A DNA stretch of 64,000 bases, from the NCBI GenBank assembly GCA_032622095.1, contig CP136063.1:145035950-145099949 (forward strand), written 5' to 3'. Each line of letters begins with the position of its first letter. Positions within the stretch are counted from its first letter, which is position 1. Positions 14,501 through 29,500 of this stretch are shown here, piece by piece. The translations under genes were made by a program, and so were the position numbers. Under the pieces are notes generated by a model that searched no databases, was not told the origin of the DNA, and was given only the letters and a program-made list of their open reading frames with translations. This stretch comes from Siphonodentalium dalli (taxonomy: Eukaryota > Mollusca > Scaphopoda > Gadilida > Siphonodentaliidae).

Positions 14501-17500
14501 ATAGCTCTATTCCCACTTGTTACCTCTGCTTTGTTTGTTTCCATGAAACATTTTCTGATACAGAAATAGGTGACCACATGCGAATTGTACATGATCTCCC
14601 AACATTATCTGGTGTCGAAATTCAAACCAAACAACTGAAACAGGACACAACGATTAATGTGCACACTGTGCTTCTCCCTGAGAGGGTGGTTCTATTTGAT
14701 GTAGAGAAATTCAACTCAAAATTGGATGTAACCTGCAGATACTCAATTACTACTCCATCTCAACTGTTTCTGAAGAAGCAAACAAGAATTGATAACATTG
14801 ATAAGACTTCAACAGAAGATGATTGTTCTGATGTGAATAATGTGTTGATTACTGAAGAAGCTTGTGATAGCGACAATGAAGAACCAAAATCTGGTGTACT
14901 TGACACTCTGCTGACAGGCCCGGACTTCTTAGATGATGATGAGCGTAACAAAGCAACATCATTTGCCCCTGGTGAAGGGAGTAAACCAATCAGTGTCTTC
15001 AAAGATGAACATTGTGAAGAATTAGCATTTCCAGAAATATTTTTTGGTTCATCGAGAGAGAAAAACAAAAACAGACATGTACCTGTTCATTATAGTGAAA
15101 CTTGCAAATCTGAATTGAGACGACGAGACAGAAGAGCAGCCAGGTGTATAGATAATATCTTTTTCAAAGCAAAGAAATTACAAATGAAAGCTATAATTAG
15201 CAAAACAATGTTAGCAGTAAGGAAGCATAAGACCCGGGGTAAAAAGTTGACAGCAGGATACTTAAAGAAACCTGATGCCATTAAAAAGCTACTACATCTC
15301 GATGAAGGATATGCCTTCTTGAGAAGCTTGAGAGGATCTCCACCATACTTCGAGAAAGCAAAGAAAGATCTGTTTGCTATGCTGAGACAATTGGGGCCCG
15401 CCACTCTATTTTGTAGTTTTTCCTCGGCTGAAACAAAATGGTTACATTTACTAAGGATACTCGGGAAATTAGTTGATAAGAAAGAATATACGGATCAGGA
15501 ATTGGAGGATATGTCCTGGGATGAAAAATGTCGACTAATCTCCAGCGATCCTGTTACATGTGCTCGACATTTTGACTACCATGTACAGTGCTTGATAAAC
15601 AAATTTATTCTGACACCACTCAACCCAATTGGTGAGATATCAGACTGGTTTTATAGAGTTGAGTTCCAGGCTAGAGGAAGCCCACACATACACATGATGC
15701 TCTGGGTGAAAGATGCACCAGTATATGGCGAAAACACTGAAAGAGAAATAGTTGAATTTGTTGACAGATATATTTCATGTGAGAAACCTCAAGACATTGC
15801 ATTGGCTAACCTTGTTTCACGACAAGTTCACCGACATTCAAGAACATGTCATAAAAAGAAAACTGGAAAATGTCGCTTTAATTTTCCTCAGCCACCTTTG
15901 AGGAAGACCGTTATTTTAAAGCCACTGAATTCAGATGATGAGTCAAAGAAACACAAAGCAGAATGGACACGCATTAGGAATATCCTGAACAACATGAAGC
16001 TAGGAGAAGATATTTCTCATGAGGAATTTCTAGAGAAAATAGGAACCACTGAGGAACTATATACTATGGCTATAAGATCATCAATCACCTCAAGTACTTT
16101 ATTTCTAAAACGGACGCCCAATGAGATCCGTATAAACAACTACAACAAATTGTGCTTGTCTGCTTTTAGAGCTAATATGGATTGTCAGTTCATCTTAGAT
16201 ATGTATTCATGTGCCACATATGTTGTGTCTTATATATCTAAAGGAGAGAGAGGTATCAGTGACCTGTTGTACAAGGCATGCAAAGAAGTCCGAGAAGGGA
16301 ATAATACTATCCGAGAACAAGTCAGGAAAATAGGTAATAAATTCTTGAACAATGTTGAGATATCAGCACAAGAAGCAGTTTATATTGTACTTGGATTACC
16401 AATGAGGAAAGCTTCCAGAGAGGTTGTATTCATCAACACTGCTCCTCCCGATGAGAGAACTAAGTTACTGAAACCACTGAAAGAGATAAATGAGATGAGT
16501 GATGATTCAGAAGAGGTGGAGTCAAATAACATGTTAACAAGATATGCAAAAAGACCGAAAAAGTTGGAAAAAGTCACATTAGCTGATTGGGTGGCCATCT
16601 ATGATAAACGAAATTTCTGGAAGAAGCGAAATACAGCAGAAACTGATACTGATGGTTTTCCTGTCAATGATGACCCTGAAGAAAACTCGGATGATGAAAT
16701 GCCTCAAAATGAAAAACCAACTGATTCTGTGCACAGAAAAGTCATACGAAGTGTCTGGTTCAATAAAGACATGTATCCTGAGAAGCACTACAGAGAACTA
16801 CTAATGCTGTTCACCAACTGGAGATGTGAAGATACTGATCTATTACATAGATGTAATACATATGAAGACAGATATTTGCAACTGAAAGGGGATATAGATG
16901 AACAAATGAAACTCTATGCACCTTGTCAAGATGCCCTCGATGATGCTATGGTTGACTTACAAAACAGAGAGAACATGAATGACATCATTGTTGCTCCTAC
17001 CGCTCAACATCAAGATGACATAGATGAAGATGAAGGAATGATAGCTGTGACAGAAGACCCAAAAATAACATATGATTTAGCAGAAGATCTGGGTGTCGGA
17101 ATTAAAGTGCAAGTTGAAGATGATGACATTGAGTCAGTATTGACTGAAACTGAATTTAGAAGTCTCATGAGAAGGATGAACAGAGAACAACTTTCATTCT
17201 TCTACCATGTCCTTTATACAGTCAAAACATCTGATGAGCCATTCTATTATTTCCTAAGTGGTGGAGCCGGTGTTGGAAAAAGTTTTGTTGTGACACTGCT
17301 ATGTCATGCTATCAGAAACTATATGACCAGTGAAGAAGGTGGTGATTTCAATCTGAAAAAAGTTCTGCTTGTGGCTCCAACTGGTAAGGCTGCTCACAAT
17401 ATTAATGGTCGAACACTTCACAGTACTTTCGCTATACCTGTCAGTCAGTCGCTCAAATATAAACCCTTGGATAGTGATCGGTTGAATACACTCCGCAGTA

Positions 17501-20500
17501 AGTATGGATCTATCAAATTAATATTTTCTGATGAAATATCTATGGTCGGAAATAGGATGCTAAACTTCATCAACATGAGGCTGAGAGAAATAAAAGGAAA
17601 TAGCAAAGACTTTGGAGGAGTTAGTATTATAGCAGTCGGTGACATGTTCCAACTGAAACCTGTATTTGATCAATGGGTTTTCCGGCCACTTGATTTGGAC
17701 TACGGACCCCTTGCTACCAATCTTTGGTTTGAACATTTTAGTCTGTTCGAACTCACAGAAATCATGCGCCAAAGAGAGAATAAAACATTTGCAGAGTTGC
17801 TTAATAGATTGAGAGAAGGGAATCAGACTCAGGAAGACATACATGCTCTCAAACGAAGGACCATAAATGATAGACATCCAGATTATCCACACGATGCTGT
17901 CCATCTATTCACAACCAACAAGAATGTAAATGCATTCAATGAAGAGAAATATCGGTTAAGCAAGGAGATCAAATATGAAGTCCAGGCTGTTGATTCGGTT
18001 GTAGGTGTCACTGGGACCAACCTTGAGAAGAATATTATCGATAAAATATCAGATGATCCAAGGAAAACAATGCAACTCAGCAAAGTTCTGAAACTCGCTA
18101 TTGATGCAAGAGCAGAGATTTGTATTAACACCGATGTGGAAGATGGGTTATCAAATGGATCATCAGGGATTGTTAAACATGTGCAGCTAACTGACAAGAA
18201 AGGAATTGTTTGGATCGCATTTGACAGTAAAGATATAGGTAAAAAAACAAGAAGAAAATACCAACATCTATTTGACAACACCGTGGAGTCAACCTGGACA
18301 CCTATCTTTCCAGATTCTAGACAGTTCAGAGTTGGGCGCAGTGCACAACACCAAGTCATTCGTAAGCAGTTTCCACTGAGATTAGCTGCATCTAAAACTG
18401 TACATAGATCTCAAGGAGACACTGTGAATAGTATTGTCGATCTGAGTGGACGTAAAATGGAGCATATTCATTATGTGGCTCTCAGTAGGGTAAAATCTTT
18501 GCAAGGACTCCATATTCTAAATCTGAATCACACAAAGATAGCAGTTTCAGATGAAGTCAAGATAGAAATGAAACGACTGCGAACTACAAACAACATTTCG
18601 ATAAGCAGAGTGGTACAAACTCAAAATTCTTGCAGGATAGTCTATCTGAATGCCAGATCATTGCACAAGTACCTGGAAGATGTAAAGGCTGATCCAAGAT
18701 TTACATCAGCTGATATCTGTGTTTTCTCAGAAACAAGATTTGAGAAGAATGATCCCGAACTTGCTGTCAATATACCGCCATATTCTCTGCATCGCATGGA
18801 CAGCAAAATGAAAAGAAATCATGGATCTGCAATTTATTCTAGATTAGCATATGAAGATGGTTACCCAAGGAATGTGCTTCACTCTGATATCGCAGAGGTG
18901 TTGGGAATTAAAATAAAAAAACTGAAAAACACTATAATTTTGTTTGTGTATAAGGCACCTTCTTGTTCTGATCAGGAACTTTTCTCCACTCTGAGCAAAT
19001 ATTTAACTGAGAATTGTCAAAATCATAATATCATTATCATGGGAGATTTCAACTATCAATTGACTGGCATTGAGTCCGCTGCAAACAATGTTAGCAAGAA
19101 GATGTCTAAAGAGCACAGCCTGAAACAGCTAATTTCGACTTACACAACAGACTACAGAACTACCATTGACCATATCTATACAAATATTCAGAATGACATA
19201 TTTGACTTTGGGACATATGAAACCTATTTCAGTGACCACAAGGCAGTTTGGATATCTGTGACAACTGATAGAATTACGACATCATGATGTGACAAAACAC
19301 AACATCTGTTGACTGGGCCAGGTATATTTATAATCTAATCTAAAACTGGAAGTGTATTATCTTCAGAGTAATCTTATTTAATATAAACTATTACCAATGT
19401 TTCAAACTTTTTTGCTGACTAGCTGTACATAAATGAAATATTACAATGCCCGTTTGTCCAAACATCAATGAATACCATTCAAATGGTTACTGTATGATTC
19501 ATTAATATATTTCATTTAATTGTTAGAGAGGCATGACAACTACAAATATACCCATATATGGAGGAAAATTGTTTTAAGTTTTCTCTTTGAATGAGAATTG
19601 TAGTCCAAATTAGCTGATCCATCTGGATTCAGACTTGTGACCATACCGACATTAGGCTTAGGCAAGTTTGAAGTAACAATAGAGGTTACATGGGTCTTTC
19701 TGTTCTCTTAATTATATGACTTTAATAGTGTGTGATCTTTTTCTGGTCATACTGGTACACTACAGTATTCCCTGTCTGTGCTAAAATCAATCATATTATG
19801 CAACCTAAGAATGATATTAACGCCATGATCTGAAGCGGGGATGTTATTTAGATGTAAAATACTTTTACTATTGTGTCATTGATAGTATTTTGATAAAGTT
19901 TTTCGTGTTTCTTTGAATCTATTTCATCTTGTCAAGAGAGATATTCTTCTGATCCATATTTGAAAAATAATTTGTATATAGCCAATTTCCACCACAGATT
20001 TCTCAACAATCATCATGATATGGTATTTTATTTCATCAACCCAGTTATATATACACTGGTAGTCATTCTGTCATGTACATGTAAGATGTAGCTGTAGAAA
20101 GAAAGCCTGAGGTGAGTACAAATATCATAAAATTTTATAATTCTTTTGACAATTTTTTATGATTCTTGGTGAGAATCATATGTGTATATATATAAATATG
20201 TTCACATTACTAATGTAAGAATCATGTTCTTGTCGCCATCATTCGCTATCGCCAAGGTATGGGTTAAACATCTGCCGATCGTGATCGGCCTCTCGTTATA
20301 TAAGACTAAATGAGTTTATATGCATAACAGTTCCCTCTACCTTTCTGGTTATTACTAGACAGAGGAAGGTGTCTTTGTCCATGCTTACTATGCGCAATAA
20401 AAAATAAAAATAAAACCCTCCCTCCATCATTGATTTGAAGAAAAAAATTGCCAGAGAACCAAAACACTTTTTTTTGGCCTTACCACAGTAGACTTAATTG

Positions 20501-23500
20501 TGTCACTGTCTAGTTTCACAAAAGCTGGTCTGTGATATGTGACTGTTACTTTGGACACGTTGTGAACCTACATATATCTTTGTGCTAGTTAATAGTAATG
20601 AATCAAAGAAGTTTAATTGTTATTTATTTTTATGCAGAAAGATTGATTACGCATTGTAATTGTAATTAGACCATAGCTACTCTTTCATTAATATACTTCC
20701 AAATCGATAGAGGCTTTGAATGTACACTTCTCTTATGAAATTTCTTCTTTTTTTTAAATGGCGACTTATTTTGTGGGGTTTTTAATTTCACGAAAATTGG
20801 ACCACCATGTACGATTTAAATTACATTAATCTGTCAGTTTGCGTTAATGCCTCAATACTGATGTTCTTAAATCAGTTTGTGAATTATAATTATGGTAACA
20901 ATATATGTCATTGAAACTCAGTCAAGGATTGGGTGAAACCTGGTACAAGGATGTGAAAGAAATTAAAAAAAACGGATCAGTGTCTTGTGAATGGCATATG
21001 GTCGGTCAGAACAAGTTTTTAGTCCTGAATACTGAGTAGTTGATACCATATAAATTTGTTTATTTAATTTTAAGGATCCTGAAGCTACAAAACCTGAAGA
21101 CTGGGATGAGAGAGAGACAATTGATGATCCTGAAGACACTAAACCAGAAGAATGGGAAAAACCCGAACACATTGCTGACCCTGATGCCAAAAAGCCTGAA
21201 GATTGGGATGATGAGATGGACGGTGAATGGGAACCACCAATGATTGATAACCCTGAATTCAAGGTAATTAATTTAATCAATCTAAAATTTCTTCAACATC
21301 CTTGAGATTTATGTGTTCTATTTTACATAATGATTATTCTTACTGACTCCTGAGTAGGCTCCTTCAAACATAAGAGGATCTGAATCATGCTTAAGGGTCG
21401 ATTTGATTCGAATTGACCATGAAGAATCTTAAGGGTCGATTTGATTCGAATTGACCATGAAGATTCAATTAATTTGTGCACTCTCTTACAATGGGAGACT
21501 CCTTTGACGTTTTCTGCTGTATAAACAAAACATTGCCATCAACAACTTAGCAGAAGGGGTTTAACCATATGCACGATGTATTATGGTAAATATTTGGGTC
21601 CGTGCAAAATGACAAATAGATAGTTGTTCTGCCTACTGTTATTTTATCCCGCTCCCAAAATATTTTGGGCGGGGTAAATAGAAATGGGTTCCCTCTCGAA
21701 AAGTTGTCCGGGGGCAATTTGAACAACTTTCAACTGTTTCCAAATATTTTTGGTGTATGAGTTAACAAGGGGTATATCTGAAACAAGTTTGCAAACTAGT
21801 CCTGGCCGGATATTTTCACCAGATTTATGGCCCTGTAATTGCCATTTAGCGCCTACGAAAAGTTGTCCGGGGTTTATTTTGAACAATTATCAACGGATGT
21901 GAAAATTTTTTGGTATACATACGAGTTCACAAGAGGAGCACCGGATATAAGTTTTTTTTTTTATTGTAATTTTTGGAATTGAAATTTAAATTTTAAGCCC
22001 AAACTAAAACAAGATATTAACCAATCTCAAACAAATATTAACCGATTTCAATTATTTTCAAGCATATTTTGAAAATGCCCATGCCCAACTTTGCCCACCA
22101 AGGTGGTGTGATACGGCCATCGTCAACTGCTTGTTAAATTTATTTAGTTGATGCACCATCTTTATATTGTTCTGTTCCTGTATTTATCACTACTCAGATC
22201 ATGAGGTAAATAGATTAGTTTCTGGATATCCATTTGGTGACGAAACAGTGCTAATTCCAGTAAATTCTGGCAAATGTTTGATTTTGACCAAATTTGGTTT
22301 GTGGCTAACCTTACCGGTACTTGTATTTAAGTTCGTGAAGTACTATTTTTCGATCAGATTTAAATTCGCGCATGTTGAATTTGTGCAATGTTGCTCAAAT
22401 TCAAAACTTACAAATTTTTCAAACGGTAAGGACTGACTATGTAACTTAAAGGGGTACTGTACGCCAAATGTTGTTGTTGGTTTCTATAGTCTCGGAGTCA
22501 GAGAATAAGGTAACAATTTTTTCACTATTTGAAAGTCTGTTGAGTACGAAGTAGTGTTACGGATGACAAATTTACCGGAATGCAAAAATACAAATTGTCG
22601 TTGTCGAGTAATTTTTGTACAGTTTTCAACCAAATGAATCAAATAAAAGTTATATTATAGGCATACTAGTCCAATATAATCATTTAAGTTATTGTATCGT
22701 CGCTAGTCAGTGAGTGACTTGGAGTGTTCTCCCCGTATCATTATAATATTTTAAGCAATCGTGTGTGCGATCGGTTTAACATCCAGTATCCCTCAATTAC
22801 TTTATTTTGATTACGGAAATTCGTAATTTAATTGACGCCATTTTATGGCTCCAGTCATAAATTCAATTTATATCAAATTATTAACTTTTAAATTATTAAA
22901 TTTTAAGATAGCATATTAACCTGAGCGTTTACAGAATACATCTTCGACTCAAATTACTTATGTTTCTATATATTATCGATATTAGATCGTTGTTGTCACC
23001 GGAAATTTAATGCAAATGGCGTACAGTACCCCTTTAAGACTGTTTGACTATGGTGTCCTGGACTACTGGATTGTCAATATCAAGACGTTATTTCGTACAC
23101 CTTCAGTCTGGAATGTTATTTTTTACAAGCATTTCATCACGAAAATGTTACCATGGCTTATGCGAATAATGATGTTGAGATTGGTTGCCTAAATGTATAT
23201 AATTGTCTATTCCGTTAACTATCTGTATGTTACGTACCGGTATGTAACTCATTAACGTAGCACTGTTATTTTTTTATTTGGTTCGACATGAACTCAGTAG
23301 TCATACTATTTTTTGCTCGGTTTTTAAAATAGTATTGCTCGAATTTAAATACAAGTAAGGATACCACAAATCCATGTTATGCCTCATATTCATGTGCCAT
23401 ATTTTAAAATTACAGGGAGAGTGGAAACCAAAGCAGATTCCTAACCCTGAGTACAAAGGCTTGTGGGTGCATCCAGAGATTGATAACCCAGAGTATGAAG

Positions 23501-26500
23501 AAGACAACATGCTCTACAGATATTCTGACATTGGTGCAGTTGGATTTGATTTGTGGCAGGTATGGCTAAATTCAATAGAAAACACTTTGACAAAGGTTTC
23601 CGTTAGGGCGGAACAGGCTCCGAAATACTGACCCTGTTTTTGGTGCCATAAAAAATACAAAGCGGGAAATGGGGCCCCCCTATGAATCGATGTAATCAAG
23701 AGTTGAATTGCCTGGGTCTGGTTGTCTTCGATTTCCCGATCACCACATGCAACGATGCTAAAATACACCACTTCAAATGTTGATAACGATTTTATGTATT
23801 CAATGATTAGTCTGTCTGCAAAACACCGGGCAAGCATCAATACATTAGGGATCGGAACTGCTTAAACATAGTTCTGACTATATGCAGTTAACAGTAACTG
23901 ATGTTTGTAATCGGAAGTTCTCAATATAAACCTTCTCTTGGGCGGACAGCGGGTAATGAGATGTCCCAATTGACATTGATTAAAATTCCAAAATATCATC
24001 ATCCCTGACAAGTTATTATTATAGACTTCAACCATAATACTCGTACTCAATGGCCAGAACATGTTCACTCGATTTGGCGGGACAACAGTGACGTTTTGGC
24101 GGAAAATTGGTGAATTTTTAAATTTCATGCAAGATAATGTTTAATGAAAAATATGCGAGTATATGCCCATAATTAGACGTACAAAGCCCCCCCCCCCCCC
24201 CTTCCCAAAACCTCCCCAATTCCCATTATTCTAGTGTTAGAAATATTTTATTTGAATACAAAAGAACATGATTTGCATGATGACTTCAATAAGTCCCAAT
24301 GTGATTCTCAATGTGGTAGTAATTAAATCAGCAGCTCCCGGTTGTTAGTCCTATAGAAACGATATACTTTTGAACCCAGGAAAATAACCAGCTGATATTT
24401 CTGTCAAACCAGTCATTAGATAAAAAAAAAATACTTGCAGAAATAATATCCGGATATATCGGCGAATGCAATCTTAAACTTCAGTATTCAAAGTATTCAT
24501 AACATAGTTTATTTCTTAACATGAATTCTGAGAAAGACATGTCATCCAAACCAAAACCACCCGGTGTATGTTCCAGGAGCAATAACTCGATATTTTGTTG
24601 ATCGCATGACTTTGGTATTTCCGGTTTGCTAGAATGAAGGTCGCACTCAGTTTATACATATAAGCAATTCAGGCAGACCATACGAGATTCAATTATTTCA
24701 ATCTGTTAATATCAATTCCAGTCTCTTTTGATCTTCTCAGGTGAAAGGAAATGATGGGGTGGTTTTGGATACAAAATTTCAAAATTTGTGTTTGACAGAT
24801 CGAGCCATGGTCGGCCTGGCCCGTCCTGTCCTAGGTCCTTTTTTTTCTGATTTTGTTTATCTTCGAAACATTATCCCAGTATTTTTGTTGTTTTAACATT
24901 CAGTTGTTTTTGTACATCTGTTTTTAGTCGAGTTTTTCAAAAACTCGACTTATGGTTTGACGAGGGACGGTTGGCGGGCGGGCGGGTGGACCTAACGAAT
25001 GCCTTATAATTTTGACATTTGTGAATGGATTCAAAAAACCAGGTTTGTCCGAATTTTTTTCGTGGAGTTATGGGTTTTAGTTTGTCTATTTTTAGCAATG
25101 TTATCACCGTTAGTGCGATAACTAAATGAAATATTAACGGATTCAATTGATATTTGGTATATAGGTCTAGTGCAATAATATACCACCGTCCGACTTTTTT
25201 TCCCGGAGTTGTGCACCTTATTGGCAGAAATTTGGTTCGACTGCCAAAAAACTCGACAAATGCATCTTAGATGCGTACACCTTGTTTTAAAAATGGGATG
25301 TATTATGTTATTGGTCTGTCTGTCCTCTCCGTTCGCTTTTTGTTTCTTATGTTAACTTAGATAATCTCAACTGAATGAAGTGAAATTTGGTAAATGTATG
25401 TGGGTTTACTAGCACTAAATACAGGTTCTGCCCACCAATTTTCACCTGAATTATGTCCCTTTGTTGGAATTGCCAAGGCATATTTTGCAACGCCCTAGCA
25501 ATTCTGTTGAAAAGGGTGATGCTTATCACTGGATTTTTAGGCAGACTGGCACAAAATAAATTTTATCTACATGGAAATCTTTTCTTACACCTTTCGGAAT
25601 GTAATTCAGACTGTTTTAAGAACCTGAATTTGTGCAAATAACAAATTAAAAAAGAGAATGAGATCATCATATTTAGTAGTTTGTTCGGCCAAAGAAAATA
25701 AATAACTGGTTGGGGTTACATACATGTACAATAAGTAAAAATTAGTCAGTAGGCAGGCATAATTTTATTGTTTTTCAAAAACTCGACTTATGGTTTGACG
25801 AGGGACGGTTGACAGGCGGGCGGACCTAAAGAATGCCTTATAACGTTGACATTTGTGAACGGATTCAAAAACATTTTGGTATGCGAGTTGCTCCCAATGA
25901 CTATTTACTGCCTGTAGAAAGTGTGTCACGTCAGAACTTTTTGACAAGAGTTATCCATCTTTGATGACTTTTTTGCAATTTTATCATCTGTTAGCGCGAT
26001 AACTCAATCAAATATTAACTGATTATAACCATATTTGATATATGAGTCTCTTGCAACAATATCTCGGACGAGTTCGAAAACCAGGTTTGTCCGAATTTTT
26101 TCCCCAGAGTTATGGGCCTTTGTTTGTCTATTTTTAGCATTTTTTTCACTGCTAGTGCGATAACTCAATTAAATATTAACTGATTCAAACCATATTTGGT
26201 ATATAAGTCTCTTGCAACAATATCTCGGACGAGTTCGAAAACCAGGTTTGTCCGAATTTTTTCTCCGGAGTTATGTGCCTTAGTTTGTCTATTTTTAGCA
26301 TTTTTTTTTCACCGTTAGCGCGATAACTCAATTAAATCTTAACTGATTCCAACCATATTTGATATATGAGTCTCTTGCAATAATATCTCGGACGAGTTCG
26401 AAAATCAGGTTTGTCTGACTTTTTGGGCCTTGTGTGGGCCTTATTGCCAGAAGTTTTTTTCGACTGCCAATAAACTTGAAATAGCATCTTAGATGCGTAC

Positions 26501-29500
26501 CCCTTGTTAAATATAGCTTTTCGTATCTTATTAGCTTATGCCATGGGTTGGCGCCCATCGTCTGCATCCGTCTGTCAACAATTTCATTCAGCACACCCTA
26601 GATGTCACATCTCTCATTCGATCGTCCCCAAACTTCATATGGATCTTCAGGGCGATCTCTAGATGGGAGGAATCATTTTTTTCCGAAATTTGTTTTAAAA
26701 AACCCAAAAAATGGCCGACAGCAGCCATCTTGGATTTCAAATTTGAATCCATCGGCACACCCTGCAGCTCGCATTTATTGGAGAATTATTTCCATAATTT
26801 ACAGGCATGTTTAGGATCGCCTCCAGATTGGAGCTATCAAATTTGAATGATTTTCGTTGAAAAACATGGCCGCCAGCAGCCATCTTTTTTACTCTTTACA
26901 TGACTAAATCCTTTGGCACACCCTATAGACTAGATTGGAGCCATCAAATTTTTCTGAATTTTGTTGAAAAACATGGCCTCCTGAGGCCATCTTGGATTTT
27001 AATTTATATATATCTCTTTATGTTCACATCTAGTATCACATTTAACTGTCTGCATTTCTATTCGCTTCATTGACTGTAAAACATGAAATTATCCCCTCTC
27101 CAAGTTGACACTTTCATATTCTGTCTGTAAAATTCAGCTTAGATGAAAACTTTTACAAAATCTTTCAAAGATTTTCTTAAAAATCTTTCAAAAATACTGT
27201 AGGGTAGGGGGTTTAAAATAGGGTTGGTAGGGAAACTACAACCAGATATATTTTTTCTTTGGCCCCGTGTGCAGATATATCAGTATATATTTTGTGGAAG
27301 CACATTCCAGTTGTGATAAAACAATAAATTGGACTTGCTTGTCCAAAGAGTATCAAGTGTGTTTACTAATTGCATGATTAGTTCATTATTCGTGAATACA
27401 TACAATTACCTCAATTTTGTTCACAGGTGAAATCGGGAACTATTTTCGACAATGTTCTGGTCACAGATGATGTTGATGTAGCAAAATCTGTCGGTGATGA
27501 AACATGGGGACAAACTAAGGATGCTGAAAAGAAGATGAAAGATGCACAAGATGAAGTAGAAGGAAAACAGAGGGAAGAGGAAGAAAAGAAAAAGAAAGAC
27601 GAAGAAGGTATGTTGCACTGCACCTATTCATTTTTTAAAATTAGCCATAACGGTGGGGGTGGGGGGATGTATTGAAGTTAATTGTTCGCTTTCGAAGCTG
27701 TACTTAATTTCCTACAAATAACATAACACTCTTAGGCCACAAAAGGGTTTTGATTCTCAGGCACAGCCACGTCAAAAAAAATGGCCGCATTAGACCATTT
27801 TATTTTAATTTTTATTCTGGATTGACGAAATTGCAAACACGAAAATAGGAAACTGTCAAATGGAAATTAGTTATGTTTCAAATATTGAATAGGAGCAAAA
27901 TACAACAGTGTATGTGTGGGTCTTTAACAAAATACCATAGGCAATGATAACTATCAGGTATATTGTCACCACAGGCTGTCCAAAACCCCAAATTTATTGG
28001 TCAAATGTGAAGAATATTTCGATAAAATCAGGAAGTGGTATACTGACCTTTGCACCGTAAATAAGTAACCCTGCAAGATAGAGTCCCCCCCCTTGCTATG
28101 CTATTGCTATGGAAGCTTTATGCAAAGGAACCGGACCACAATACAGTTTGAAATGCAATGTTAATTAGCCATGTTTACTTGGTTATTTGAAGTTTTATAT
28201 TTTCCATTGCGGTACATATACAGTCTCTAATTAGTCAGCGGAATAAGTGCATGAATCAAGACTTTCTATGATAGTTTGGAAGATAACTATCTTTTTGTTT
28301 CGACTGTAATTACGTTCCGTATTTTTATATGAATCGGATATGTAGATCTGAGCATGTTGTTAAAGTAAAGTGAAACACTCCGGTAGGTGATCAAATATAA
28401 ATGGAGAATAATCTTGTTCAAAGTAGTAATTTTTACAAATATTATATCCAAATTGACAATACACACTCATTCTTATATATTAATTAAATGCAGTCACTCT
28501 CGATGGCGAAATCGTTTTCGTTAGTTTATCGCCGATAGATGCATCCCGAATCGAGTAGTATATACTTACAATTGAGCATATTTCAGACGATGTTTTCTAT
28601 GTACCGGTATTGGTATGGTCGATTTGCTTCAGATTTTCGGCGATGTTAGTAAAATGCTACATTCCTCCACTTGCATAGCGTCTGGTTACTAACTGATCAG
28701 TTTCACGCACCCGAAAAAGTACATAATGTCTTTAAGCATGATTGTGCCGATATTAAAATCGTATCAATATATATATAACATTCTAGGTAATCCCTATATG
28801 ATGTACGGGTAGCATGTCATAATTTGTCATTCTTTATATCGGATTAAATTAGTTTAAATCCATTACAAAGTTCTCCCTACATTTTCTGGACCTGGGATGG
28901 TATAACAACCCATGCTTTCTATGCCAGACGGTGGGTAGAATTTTTTTTAAATAAAACACTCACGCTCGCATTTATTTAAAAAAAAATTGCCTGAGAATCG
29001 CTAACTTCTTTTTGTGTTGGTTTTATTGGAAATTTTTGGCCCCATGGCCTTTTTCAGACAAAACAAGTTATATAGGTACATGTAGAAATTAGAATCAATA
29101 GTCTGACATTTTCAGCCGGTAATGGAGTGATATGTATGACTGTATGTGATGTTCAAACATGATATCACAAGCTTCGAATGTTCATAATCTTCATAACAAT
29201 GGTTCATACATACCGGTATAGGACATGATATCGCCATAGGAGTTTCTTTCCAGAAATGTGTCTTTTAGTTATTGATCTTGTTTTTTATTGTCACATAATG
29301 TATTGTCTTAAAATGGCTTTCATGAATTCATATTCTGTATAGAAATCATTCATATGATGACATATTAGGTAAATAGGGGTGTTCCGCAAATTAAGATTTT
29401 GAACTATTGTGACCACCAAGAAAGATATTTTAATTGTGGGCTCTCTCATAGTTAGTGCCAAACAACATACCATTAAAACCACATGTTAAAAAAAAGATTG

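Larger units (their letters stand above)
8428..20297 (+). mobile_element. Helentron (Helitron2-type) rolling-circle transposon, apparently complete, in calreticulin intron 5
   Basis: The 5' end ATGTTTACCCATACC is the start of a 32-bp palindrome and follows TTTTT. The same sequence, inverted (GGTATGGGTTAAACAT), lies just before a 3' hairpin GCCGATC-GT-GATCGGC (20274-20289), which is followed by CTCTCGTT. A 5' terminal repeat inverted at a 3' subterminal site, plus a 3' hairpin near the end, is the published layout of Helentrons and their HINE derivatives, as opposed to TC...CTRR Helitrons. Between the ends lies one uninterrupted 7.8-kb frame for Rep, helicase and endonuclease. The 5' region holds a (GTCC)(GTCT) microsatellite, one satellite-like monomer, a minisatellite and a family A copy. 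No target duplication is visible, as expected for this class. Same strand as the host gene. Confidence 0.82.
7943..20492. mobile_element. possible TIR element into which the Helentron inserted
   Basis: TTAGGCCAAAAAAATTAA followed by a TTTTGGTTCTC box at about 7944-7977 is matched in inverse at 20442-20485 (AAGGCCAAAAAAAA, TTTTGGTTCTCTGGCA). Removing the Helentron leaves about 680 bp, the size of a MITE. The related copy at 27731-29045 supports the pairing. No clear target duplication was found, so the two ends could also belong to separate copies. Confidence 0.4.

Noticed and set aside
11577-18359. Antisense and other-frame open stretches within the Helentron gene
   Set aside because: They mirror the repeats or codon bias of the long frame and carry no domain of their own.
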